Assembly: GCA_002369175.1 (NCBI GenBank)
Contig: DFES01000139.1
Location: forward strand, 1 to 17,861
Length of the DNA: 17,861 nucleotides
Direction: 5' to 3'
Origin: Selenomonadaceae bacterium UBA3796
GTDB taxonomy: Bacteria; Bacillota; Negativicutes; Selenomonadales; Selenomonadaceae
Part shown: in pieces, positions 6,511 through 14,275 of the stretch
How positions within the stretch are numbered: the first letter of the stretch is position 1
Layout: each line of letters begins with the position of its first letter
Translations under genes and position numbers: made by a program
Notes under the pieces: generated by a model
Databases searched by the model: none
The model's input: the letters and a program-made list of their open reading frames with translations, nothing else
What the model was told of the DNA's origin: nothing

Positions 6511-7791
6511 ATGTCGAATCGTACCATTGCTGTCGATGAACGGCTTCCGCTTCTGGAAACCCTTCCTCTCAGCCTTCAACATCTCTTTGCCATGTTCGGC
6601 TCCACCGTTCTGGTTCCCATTCTCTTCAAGGTGAATCCTGCCACAGTGCTCCTGTTCAATGGCATAGGCACCATCTTCTATCTCCTGCTTTGCAAGGGCA
6701 GGATTCCGGCCTATCTCGGCTCCAGCTTCGCATTCCTTTCCCCGGTGTTCCTCGTCCTCGCGCAGTACAGCTACGAAGCTGCCCTGGGCGGCTTCATCGT
6801 CGTCGGCATCGTCTTCTGCCTCGTGGCGTTGCTCATCCGTGCCGTCGGCACGGGGTGGATCGACGTCATTTTCCCCCCGGCCTCCATGGGTGCCATCGTC
6901 GCGGTCATCGGCTTGGAGCTCATGCCGACAGCGGCTTCCATGGCGGGACTCACCGGCGAGCAAACGGATCCCACCGCTATTTTCGTCTCCATCAGCACCC
7001 TTGCCATCACGGTTTTCGCCTCTGTGGTCTTTCGGGGATTTCTCTCCATCATTCCCATTCTCATCGGCGTTGTCGGAGGATATATCGTAGCAGCGTGCAA
7101 TGGCCTCGTGGATTGGAGCATGGTGGAAACCGCACCCATCTTCGCTCTTCCCACGTTCTACACCCCGACCTTTGACCTCGGCGCCATTCTCATCATTCTC
7201 CCGGCTTCCCTCGTGGTCATCGTGGAGCATGTGGGCCATCTCATCGTGACGGGGAACATCGTCGGGAGCGATCTCACCAAGGATCCGGGGCTGGATCGTT
7301 CTCTCCTGGGCAACGGTCTTTCCACCGTTCTTTCCGGTTTCTTTGGCTCCACGCCGAATACCACCTACGGTGAAAACATCGGAGTCCTTGCCATTACCAA
7401 GGTATTCAGTACGTGGGTCATCGGCGGCGCGGCAGTCTTTGCCATCCTGCTCTCCTGTTTCGGAAAATTGGCTGCCATGATCCAGAGCATCCCAACTCCG
7501 GTCATGGGAGGTGTCTCCATCCTCCTCTTCGGCGTCATTGCCGCATCCGGCATCCGCATTCTCGTAGAGGGGAAGGTGGACTACAACAATCCCATGAATC
7601 TCCTCCTCACTTCCATTGTCCTCGGCATCGGTGTTTCCACCGCCAGCATTACCATCGGCACCGTAACGCTCAAGGGCATGTCCCTTGCCACCATCGTAGC
7701 GATCATCCTTGGCATCTCCTTCCGCATCATTTACCTGATCCGGCCCGATGAAGCAAAGAATCCGGTGAAGAAAAAGGAAGCAAAACCATGA
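6511..7791 (+). CDS. uraA: uracil permease (NCS2 family)
   Basis: 426 residues. The start is ATG 6511, preceded by AAAGGAG at 10 nt; a longer frame from 6448 runs through this leader and is not needed. The protein is hydrophobic with about 12-14 membrane segments. NCS2 hallmarks are present: SLQHLFAMFGSTVLVP near the N-terminus (Q23-H24), the substrate region IVVIEHVGH, and NTTYGENIGV, the family signature in the tenth to eleventh segment. These residues agree best with uracil/H+ symporters rather than xanthine transporters. It imports uracil across the inner membrane for pyrimidine salvage. Its stop overlaps the start of the pseudouridine synthase gene by 4 nt (ATGA), so both are one operon. 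This is the first core gene right of the decayed element. Confidence 0.93.
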   Translation: MSNRTIAVDERLPLLETLPLSLQHLFAMFGSTVLVPILFKVNPATVLLFNGIGTIFYLLLCKGRIPAYLGSSFAFLSPVFLVLAQYSYEAALGGFIVVGIVFCLVALLIRAVGTGWIDVIFPPASMGAIVAVIGLELMPTAASMAGLTGEQTDPTAIFVSISTLAITVFASVVFRGFLSIIPILIGVVGGYIVAACNGLVDWSMVETAPIFALPTFYTPTFDLGAILIILPASLVVIVEHVGHLIVTGNIVGSDLTKDPGLDRSLLGNGLSTVLSGFFGSTPNTTYGENIGVLAITKVFSTWVIGGAAVFAILLSCFGKLAAMIQSIPTPVMGGVSILLFGVIAASGIRILVEGKVDYNNPMNLLLTSIVLGIGVSTASITIGTVTLKGMSLATIVAIILGISFRIIYLIRPDEAKNPVKKKEAKP

Positions 7792-8660
7792 TGGTATACC
7801 ATGTTCCCGAAGACCTGACGGCAATGCCCGTCAGGTCTTTTCTAAAGCTCATGGGGATCTCTTCCACACACTGGAAAAAAGTGAAATTTTCCGGCACGTT
7901 CCAGTGCAATGGAGAACGCATCAGTCATCCGGCGCTCCTGTCCGTATCCGGAGGCGATGTCATTTCCTGGGAGCTGGAGGAAACATCGGACATCCTGCCG
8001 GAAGATCTTCCCCTGGATATCCGCTACGAGGACGAGGGGCTCCTCATCGTAAACAAGCCGGGGGGACAGCTCGTCCATCCCACGAACCGGGAATTTACGG
8101 GTACACTCGCCAATGCTGTGCTCGGATACTATGCGCGACAGGGAATCCGAACCGCCTTTCATCCGGTTCACCGATTGGATCGGAACACCACGGGACTCCT
8201 GCTCATCGCCAAACAACCCCATCTGCATCATCAGCTTTCTCCGAAGGGAAGGAAAACGTTCTGCAGGGAATACCTCGCCATCATCCCCGGGGTTCTTACG
8301 CCCCCTTCCGGCACCATCAACGCCCCCATTGCCAGAGACCCCGCAAGCATCATCTGCCGCTGCGTCTCCCCCGCCGGACAGGATGCTGTCACCCACTATG
8401 AAACCCTTCGGGTCTCGGATTCCATGAGCCTCTTGAAACTCCGGCTCGAAACGGGACGCACCCACCAAATCCGCGTCCATCTCGCCTATCTCGGCCATCC
8501 CCTCATCGGTGATGACCTTTACGGAGGAACCCGGGAACAGATAGAGCGACAAGCTCTGCATGCCTTTCGCCTCTCCTTCGTTCATCCCCTGACGGGAAAG
8601 CATGTCTCCGTTACAGCTAAACTGCCGGAGGATATGAATCGGATTTTGACCAATTTTTGA
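7788..8660 (+). CDS. RluA-family RNA pseudouridine synthase
   Basis: 290 residues. The catalytic motif HRLDRNTTGLLL is present with D131 as the nucleophile, preceded by IVNKPGGQLVHP (about 87-98) and followed by GRTHQIRVHLAYLGHPLIGDDLYGG near the C-terminus, all standard for RluA/RluC/RluD enzymes that isomerise uridine to pseudouridine in rRNA or tRNA. The N-terminal ~75 residues correspond to the S4-like region but are weakly conserved. The start at 7788 overlaps the uraA stop, and AAAAAGGAAG lies upstream; a second ATG at 7791 is equally possible. The exact RNA target cannot be told from sequence. The stop codon lies inside a short tandem repeat (8644-8665). Confidence 0.9.
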   Translation: MMVYHVPEDLTAMPVRSFLKLMGISSTHWKKVKFSGTFQCNGERISHPALLSVSGGDVISWELEETSDILPEDLPLDIRYEDEGLLIVNKPGGQLVHPTNREFTGTLANAVLGYYARQGIRTAFHPVHRLDRNTTGLLLIAKQPHLHHQLSPKGRKTFCREYLAIIPGVLTPPSGTINAPIARDPASIICRCVSPAGQDAVTHYETLRVSDSMSLLKLRLETGRTHQIRVHLAYLGHPLIGDDLYGGTREQIERQALHAFRLSFVHPLTGKHVSVTAKLPEDMNRILTNF

Positions 8661-8665
8661 CCAAT
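8644..8665. repeat. tandem 11-mer spanning the stop codon of the pseudouridine synthase gene
   Basis: TTTTGACCAAT occurs twice in direct succession (8644-8654 and 8655-8665). The second copy supplies the TGA stop. Removing one copy would let the frame read on, so the present C-terminus was probably created by a small duplication. Confidence 0.6.
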
Positions 8666-8710
8666 TTTCAAAAATTCAAGCATAGCCCTCTACAACTGTG
8701 GGCGTTTCTG

Positions 8711-8719
8711 TGGTATAAT
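8711..8719 (+). promoter_or_regulatory. extended -10 promoter of fba
   Basis: TGGTATAAT: a perfect -10 TATAAT (8714-8719) with the TGn extension. The -35 region (about TACAAC at 8691-8696) is poor, as is usual with extended -10 promoters. The leader of about 40 nt ends in TTAGGGGGT, 8 nt before the ATG at 8767. Confidence 0.7.
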
Positions 8720-8766
8720 GTAGGAAGTTCATTTGATTCTATCACAATTCTTAGGGGGTAATGTAA

Positions 8767-9759
8767 ATGCCATTAGTTGGAACAAAAGAAATGTTTAAGA
8801 AAGCTTACGAAGGACAGTACGCCATCGGTGCTTTCAATGTCAACAACATGGAAATCGTCCAGGGCATCACTGAGGCTGCAGGCGCTTTGAAATCGCCGAT
8901 CATCCTGCAGTGCTCCGCCGGCGCACGCAAGTATGCAAAGCATGAATACCTCGTTCATCTCGTCAAGGCAGCCCTTGAGGTCAACGATATTCCCATCGCG
9001 CTTCATCTTGACCATGGCGCGGATTTTGAGACTTGCAAATCCTGCATTGATGGCGGCTTTACCTCCGTCATGATCGATGGTTCCCACTATGACTTCAAAG
9101 AGAACATCGAGCTTACGAAAAAAGTCGTGGAGTATGCCCATGCACACAATGTGGTCGTAGAGGCTGAGCTCGGCCAGCTCGCCGGCATTGAGGACGACGT
9201 GAATGTTTCTGCCGAAAATGCCAAGTACACCCAGCCGGAAGAGGTTCAGGAATTCGTCGAGAAAACCGGCGTTGATTCTCTCGCCATCGCCATCGGAACT
9301 TCCCACGGCGCATTCAAGTTCAAACCCGAACAGTGCACCCGCAATGCAGATGGCGTCCTTGTTCCGCCCGAGCTCCGTTTCGACATCCTCGCGGAAATCG
9401 AGAAGCGCATCCCCGAGTTCCCCATCGTTCTCCACGGTGCTTCTTCCGTTATTCCGAAATATGTGAAGATCATCAACGACAATGGCGGAAAACTGGCAGA
9501 TGCTGTTGGCATCCCAGAGGATCAGCTCCGCAAGGCAGCAAAGTCTGCAGTTTGCAAGATCAACATCGACTCCGACCTCCGTCTTGCCATGACCGCAGGC
9601 ATCCGCGAGCACTTCAATGCTCACCCCGAACACTTTGATCCCCGCCAGTATGTTGCTGACGGCCGTTCCTACATCAAAGAGCTCGTCGAGCACAAGATCA
9701 AGAACGTTCTCGGCTCCGATGGCCGCGCCGATGAAATCATGGCTCTCATCGGGAAATAA
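8767..9759 (+). CDS. fba: class II fructose-1,6-bisphosphate aldolase
   Basis: 330 residues, full length for the longer class II group. The protein has the zinc-enzyme landmarks: LHLDHGADFE with catalytic D82 and zinc ligand H83, EAELGQLAG (E134), GTSHGAFKF with H180, VLHGASS with H223, and NIDSDLRLA for phosphate binding. It splits fructose 1,6-bisphosphate into dihydroxyacetone phosphate and glyceraldehyde 3-phosphate in glycolysis, and runs the reverse reaction in gluconeogenesis, in the cytoplasm. Related tagatose-bisphosphate aldolases share the fold, but the length and the SSVIPKYVKIINDNGG stretch favour FBA. It is a single-gene transcript: its own extended -10 promoter, a strong ribosome binding site (AGGGGG) and a strong terminator 22 nt after the stop. 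Confidence 0.94.
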   Translation: MPLVGTKEMFKKAYEGQYAIGAFNVNNMEIVQGITEAAGALKSPIILQCSAGARKYAKHEYLVHLVKAALEVNDIPIALHLDHGADFETCKSCIDGGFTSVMIDGSHYDFKENIELTKKVVEYAHAHNVVVEAELGQLAGIEDDVNVSAENAKYTQPEEVQEFVEKTGVDSLAIAIGTSHGAFKFKPEQCTRNADGVLVPPELRFDILAEIEKRIPEFPIVLHGASSVIPKYVKIINDNGGKLADAVGIPEDQLRKAAKSAVCKINIDSDLRLAMTAGIREHFNAHPEHFDPRQYVADGRSYIKELVEHKIKNVLGSDGRADEIMALIGK

Positions 9760-9781
9760 AACGGAAAAATTGGACTGAAAA

Positions 9782-9816
9782 ACCACCGCGTCTCTACGAG
9801 ATGCGGTGGTTTTTTT
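9782..9816. terminator. strong bidirectional rho-independent terminator between fba and the GGDEF regulator
   Basis: ACCACCGC (9782-9789) pairs with GCGGTGGT (9803-9810); a G-T pair and four more base pairs extend this to a 13-bp stem with a TAC loop. Seven T follow on the plus strand (9810-9816), and five A precede it (9778-9782), which read as T on the minus strand. It therefore serves both converging units. Confidence 0.9.
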
Positions 9817-9836
9817 CTACCGGCAACGGCGTAATT

Positions 9837-11186
9837 TCATTTCTCATAGGTGACATGCTCCATAAGATGTTCCACATGGATACCGACGTGACATCCCGTT
9901 GCCTCCCAAGCCTTCATGATCCGCTGGAGCACATTGGGAAAATCTTCCACCGAAAGCTCCTGCAGCATCACGAAGAACTGATTCGGCTTATTTTGCAGGA
10001 TCATATCACTTTTCCGCAGGGTATCCTGCAGGCAAAGACCAAACTTTGATGCCGCCTCATTCAGGCTGTACCCGCGCTCCACATCGGTTTCTTCCTCCGA
10101 CAGGATGAACAGCATTTTAATGGCCATCCCGCCGTATCGCTTGTAAAACCGTCGGGCAAAACGATAGACGAAGGAGAACTGCTCCAGGTTCAATAAAAGG
10201 GCGCCCCCCCTGCTGTGGCGTTCCTCCACGATCTGCGTAATACGGGCAAACTCCCTTTTGATATCCTCCTCCCGGGTAAGGTTCGCTTCGGTTTCCTGAT
10301 GATATACCTCACTGCCGTGCTTTCCGTTTTGCTTTGTCCTGTAAAGCGCACTATCCGCAAGGGAAAACAGGGTTTCATAGTCCCGCCCGTGTTCCGGAAC
10401 CAGCGCCGCCCCCACGGAAATGCCCAGGGGAATGTCAAAACCATCCCCTGCCAGTTTGACAGCTTCCTTCAAGAGCTGCTCGTTGAGTCTGCGGTTCAGA
10501 CTTTCCAGGGCTCTTTCATCGCTGAGGTTGCAGAAGAACGCCATGAATTCATCCCCACCGATGCGCGCCATGACATCCTGTGCCCTTACGTTGCGCCTGA
10601 CGATATCGGCAAAAGCCTGCAGAATCCTGTCTCCCATGCCATGGCCATAAAGATCGTTGACCAATTTGAAATTGTCGAGATCAAAAATGGCCAGCATGCC
10701 GGTTCGATCCTCACAGAGCTTTGCCACCTTGATGGTTCCGGATGCCTTGTTCAGAAAGCAGGTCAGCCTGTCAATCGTCGCTTCTTCTGTCAAGCTCTCA
10801 ATGGCCTTGGTATTTTTTACGGCATTCAGAATGCGCTTGATGAGAATATCCTTGTTGAAGGGCTTGCGGATGAAATCCGAAGCTCCTTCCTCCAGGCTGC
10901 GGGTCTCCGCTTCATGCGCCTCCATGCCGCTCAGGAATATGACCGGCGTCGGGCTTCGACCTGCTTCCTCTTCCATGTGGCGCAATGCGTGATACGTTTC
11001 AAATCCATCCATTTCAGGCATCTGTATATCCAGAAGAATCAAATCCGGCGCATTCTTCGCCATGAATTTCAAAAGATCCCGTCCTGACCGCAGACAGCTG
11101 ACGCGCATGTCCTGCTCTTTCAAAATGCTTTTCGCATGTGTCAGGCTCAGGGATTCATCGTCAACGACAACGATCCAGTCATTCAT
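9837..11186 (-). CDS. response regulator with diguanylate cyclase domain (REC-GGDEF) and degenerate second GGDEF-like tail
   Basis: 449 residues. REC domain at 1-125: acidic D9/D10, phosphoacceptor D53 in LILLDIQMPEMDG, and K108 in RKPF. GGDEF domain at about 130-295: ATIDRLTCFLNK, DLDNFKLVND, RIGGDEF (210-214) and the inhibitory I-site R201-D204 five residues before it. All are intact, so it should make cyclic di-GMP from two GTP when phosphorylated and be product-inhibited. Residues ~300-449 look like a decayed second GGDEF: R391-K-S-D394 and the string ILQNKPNQFFVML stand where RxxD and RxGGDEF would be, with the catalytic GGDE lost. It lies 75 nt downstream of the hybrid kinase, whose HPt domain is its likely phosphodonor. 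AAAGGAG lies 12 nt before the ATG, and a second ATG just upstream opens a five-codon out-of-frame reading. Confidence 0.92.
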   Translation of the reverse strand: MNDWIVVVDDESLSLTHAKSILKEQDMRVSCLRSGRDLLKFMAKNAPDLILLDIQMPEMDGFETYHALRHMEEEAGRSPTPVIFLSGMEAHEAETRSLEEGASDFIRKPFNKDILIKRILNAVKNTKAIESLTEEATIDRLTCFLNKASGTIKVAKLCEDRTGMLAIFDLDNFKLVNDLYGHGMGDRILQAFADIVRRNVRAQDVMARIGGDEFMAFFCNLSDERALESLNRRLNEQLLKEAVKLAGDGFDIPLGISVGAALVPEHGRDYETLFSLADSALYRTKQNGKHGSEVYHQETEANLTREEDIKREFARITQIVEERHSRGGALLLNLEQFSFVYRFARRFYKRYGGMAIKMLFILSEEETDVERGYSLNEAASKFGLCLQDTLRKSDMILQNKPNQFFVMLQELSVEDFPNVLQRIMKAWEATGCHVGIHVEHLMEHVTYEK

Positions 11187-11261
11187 AGGCTACCATTGCT
11201 CCTTTGCCCTTGATTGCAGCAACCCACTGCCGCAAATCTTCCAACACCAACAACTCATCCA

Positions 11262-14198
11262 TTACCCATCCATTTGCGGCAAAAGGGACAGAATCTTTTC
11301 GTAATCATACTGCTCAGAAGCCTTCTTGAGCAGATTCCAGAGGGACGCTTCCTTCACCGGGATACGATAGTTCTCCATCTCTGCAAAAATACCCTCCAGC
11401 CGGTCACAATCCATGTCCTCCGCCGCTGACCAAAGTTCAGCGTAGATGCCCTTCATCCGTCTTTCATCCGCCTCCGGCTTCTCCAAGCGTGGTTCCACAG
11501 GCTGGAAGACCTCAGACAGCGGCGTCTTGAATCCTCTGCACATCGCAATGAAGTCCCCATGGTGTGCCCGGATATATTCCATGTCTCCACAAGCACCTGC
11601 ATGTTCCAGCTTCTGCGCTTCCTCTCCAAACTCCCTAGCTCCGATGAGCCGAGCCGAGCTTTTCATGGCGTGTACCTTGATCGTGTACTCCTTGAGACTT
11701 CCCTTGTTATAAAATCCATCCAGCTCATCTGCCTTCTCGTCCAAGGATTCATAAAAAGTCCTGAGCAAGGGCAGATAGGCTTCAACAGAGCCACTGTTCT
11801 TGATTCCAAGAGCAAGGTCAAGCCAATCCTGTCCCTCCAAGGGGACGAGCACATCCGGAAGCACGTGTGCCCCCTCCGGCTCCGTTGCAGCCTCCTCGGT
11901 CACAGGTGCTTCCAGCTTTTCCACCGGCAGGCAGGCCAGCAGCATGTCCTCCAATTTCCCGGAATCGATGGGCTTGGTCAAATAATCATCAAATCCTGCG
12001 GAAATGTACTGTTCACGCGCACCGAAAACCGCATTTGCGGTGAGGCATATCGCCGTGGTTTCCGAATTGAGTCCCTGCCCTTGGGAGCGAAGCTCATGCA
12101 GCATCTCGATTCCATCCTTGCCCGGCATCATGTGGTCGAGAAAAATGATGTCGTACTCCTTTTCTGCCGTCAGCCGCAAGCCGCCGTCTGCGCTGTCGGC
12201 TGTATCGATTTCCACAAGTGTCTGCTTCAAGAGGCTCTTGAACACCATGAGGTTCATGGGATTGTCATCCACCACCAGCACCCTTGCCCTTGGAGCCGTG
12301 AATTTTTCACGGTATAACAACTTCCTGTCCTCCGGACGTATGCGTTGGGAAGTTTCGTAATCTCCCAGAGGCTCCCATGATACCACTTTCTGCTTCAATC
12401 GAAAACTGAACTTTGAACCAAGGCCGTATCTGCTTTCCACCTTCAGACGGGTTCCCATCATGTCCAACAGGCTCTGGGTGATTGCCATCCCTAGCCCCGT
12501 TCCTTCCACTTTGCGATTGCGTTTTTCATCAATGCGCTCGAATTCCCGGAACAGCTTCTCCATATCCTCCGGCTTGATGCCGATACCGGTATCCTTCACC
12601 GACACGCAGAGCAGCACATTGTTCGGCTCCTCCTCGATGCGCTCGAAGCCGACGGAAAAGATCACGCTTCCATGGGAAGTGTATTTCACAGCATTCGTTA
12701 GAATATTGGTAATGACCTGTTTGATACGAAGTTCATCTCCGAAGAGCTTCTTCGGAGTCTCCTTGTCAAAATCCAGAGAGAGGACAAGCCCCTTTCTGAC
12801 CGCTTGCGTCTGGGTCATATTGACAAGATCCTTGAGAACGTTGAAGAGATCATACGCGACAGGCATAAGCTCCATCTTTCCCGCCTCAATCTTGGAAAAA
12901 TCGAGAATGTTGTTGATCAGCCCCAGCAGAGTGGAGCCTGCAGCCTTGATATTCTCCGCATAATCGATGATGCTTTGGTTCCTGCACTCACGGAGAATCA
13001 TCTCGTTCATGCCCAGCACCACATTGATGGGTGTGCGTATATCGTGGGACATGATGGAAAGAAATTCCGATTTCGCTTCGTTGGCGGCAATGGCTCGCTC
13101 AGAGCTGTCAATCAGCTTGTCACGCGCCTTCTTTTCCTTGTCGATGTCCTCTTCCAGCAGCAGCACGTGGTTCGGGACACCGTCTTCGCCGCGCTTGGAC
13201 ACGATGAATCTCGCCCTGACCCACCGGCTGCTCTCTTTGTCCAGAAATTCCATGACAATGGTCTCCGTATGCATCAGGCGTTCCTTCAGCGTGTCGATTG
13301 CCGTAAATCGGGACAAATCCTCCTGCATGACCGGCTTCGACGCCTTTCGCGCCAAGCCCTTCATCATGGCGTCGGCACCCTTTTCCTTCGCCTTGATCAG
13401 CTTGGAACGATAGGAGCGGATGGATTTTATTTCCGTGAAGCAGTCCTCATCAATATCCACATCATACATGGACATATAGATATTGGAGATGGAGGACAGC
13501 TGCTTATTCAGCTCCTCAGCCACGTGCAGGACGGTTTCCAGTTCTTTGGTCCGCTTTGCCACCATCCATATCAGGAACAAGCAGATCAGCGTGGAAACAA
13601 AAATACAGATTTCAATGAATTTTCTCTGTGTGGCAATCTGTTCCTCGTACCAATCGGCGCTGAAATCTGCGCCCACAATGCCTGCCACCCTTCCGGAAGA
13701 ATCAAACACAGGGCTGTATGCGCTGTAAAACCGCCCCCATTCGTCGTCGCAAGGCTCGTCATCCGCCGCCGCCGTCCCCACACTGGCCTTGTAGAGAGCA
13801 TCCGTATAAGCAACCGGCGTACCGAACTCCTCCGGCTCCTCACTGGTGGCATCCACCGTGAGAACAAACCGTTTTCCTCCCATGTCCCGGATGCAGTAGA
13901 TATACCTCAAATCAGCATCGTTATAGAAGGCCAACAGAGTATCATAAATCCGCTGGTATTTCTCTGTTCCGTTGTCCTCCGCCTTCAAATCCTGCAGTTC
14001 ATCGCCGTTTAAAAGATTTGCAGCTGTATTGGTAATATCCAGCATGCGCGTGTCAAGCAACACCTTCAGCGCAGACTTGGACTGGCTGGCCAGAACAAAT
14101 CCCAACAGCATGTTTACGCCTATAATGAGCAGCGTGGCAAGCGCAATCAGGAAATAAGTACGCCACGTATTCACTGCATCACCCCATGCCTTTAACAA
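11262..14198 (-). CDS. hybrid sensor histidine kinase (sensor-HisKA-HATPase-REC-HPt)
   Basis: 978 residues in a phosphorelay layout. TM1 is at about 15-37, an extracytoplasmic Cache-like sensor at 40-190 (SAYSPVFDSSGRVAGIVGADFS), TM2 at about 194-213, a PAS-like linker at 230-355, HisKA with H385 in SHDIRTP, and HATPase with N-box N498/N502, DTGIGI (536-541) and GTGLG (566-570). REC follows with D644/D645, phosphoacceptor D688 (FLDHMMPG) and K742, then an HPt domain with H843 in VHAMKSSARLIG. Phosphate should run H385 to D688 to H843, then to a separate regulator, most likely the REC-GGDEF protein encoded 75 nt downstream. The start is TTG 14198, after AAGGA; a GTG at codon 9 is possible. The kinase core is a close paralogue of the kinase encoded just upstream at 14276-16399. 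Confidence 0.92.
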   Translation of the reverse strand: MLKAWGDAVNTWRTYFLIALATLLIIGVNMLLGFVLASQSKSALKVLLDTRMLDITNTAANLLNGDELQDLKAEDNGTEKYQRIYDTLLAFYNDADLRYIYCIRDMGGKRFVLTVDATSEEPEEFGTPVAYTDALYKASVGTAAADDEPCDDEWGRFYSAYSPVFDSSGRVAGIVGADFSADWYEEQIATQRKFIEICIFVSTLICLFLIWMVAKRTKELETVLHVAEELNKQLSSISNIYMSMYDVDIDEDCFTEIKSIRSYRSKLIKAKEKGADAMMKGLARKASKPVMQEDLSRFTAIDTLKERLMHTETIVMEFLDKESSRWVRARFIVSKRGEDGVPNHVLLLEEDIDKEKKARDKLIDSSERAIAANEAKSEFLSIMSHDIRTPINVVLGMNEMILRECRNQSIIDYAENIKAAGSTLLGLINNILDFSKIEAGKMELMPVAYDLFNVLKDLVNMTQTQAVRKGLVLSLDFDKETPKKLFGDELRIKQVITNILTNAVKYTSHGSVIFSVGFERIEEEPNNVLLCVSVKDTGIGIKPEDMEKLFREFERIDEKRNRKVEGTGLGMAITQSLLDMMGTRLKVESRYGLGSKFSFRLKQKVVSWEPLGDYETSQRIRPEDRKLLYREKFTAPRARVLVVDDNPMNLMVFKSLLKQTLVEIDTADSADGGLRLTAEKEYDIIFLDHMMPGKDGIEMLHELRSQGQGLNSETTAICLTANAVFGAREQYISAGFDDYLTKPIDSGKLEDMLLACLPVEKLEAPVTEEAATEPEGAHVLPDVLVPLEGQDWLDLALGIKNSGSVEAYLPLLRTFYESLDEKADELDGFYNKGSLKEYTIKVHAMKSSARLIGAREFGEEAQKLEHAGACGDMEYIRAHHGDFIAMCRGFKTPLSEVFQPVEPRLEKPEADERRMKGIYAELWSAAEDMDCDRLEGIFAEMENYRIPVKEASLWNLLKKASEQYDYEKILSLLPQMDG

Positions 14199-14211
14199 AA
14201 TATCCTTCGCG

Positions 14212-14245
14212 AGTATAGTATAACATCATCTGCGGCAGACAACAA
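14212..14245 (-). promoter_or_regulatory. candidate promoter of the hybrid kinase gene
   Basis: Minus-strand TTGTTG (14245-14240), a 17-nt spacer and TATACT (14222-14217), with a second overlapping TATACT just downstream (14217-14212). The -35 is weak. It lies in the 77-bp gap after the upstream kinase gene, so the hybrid kinase and regulator may be expressed apart from recG and the first kinase. Confidence 0.4.
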
Positions 14246-14275
14246 TACACGCAGCCGAAAAGCCCGCCACATTGC

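Noticed and set aside
6457..7824. 455-codon open frame antisense to uraA
   Set aside because: Composition is rich in D, E, G, H and R with no recognisable domain. It is the mirror of uraA codon bias; uraA itself is a clear family match with a ribosome binding site.
8773..9786. 337-codon open frame antisense to fba
   Set aside because: Shadow of the aldolase gene: no family resemblance, and it runs into the terminator hairpin.
12804..14012. Long plus-strand open frames across the hybrid kinase gene (also 15326-16387 and 16405-17214)
   Set aside because: They lie opposite well-supported kinase and recG genes, lack domains, and are explained by codon bias.
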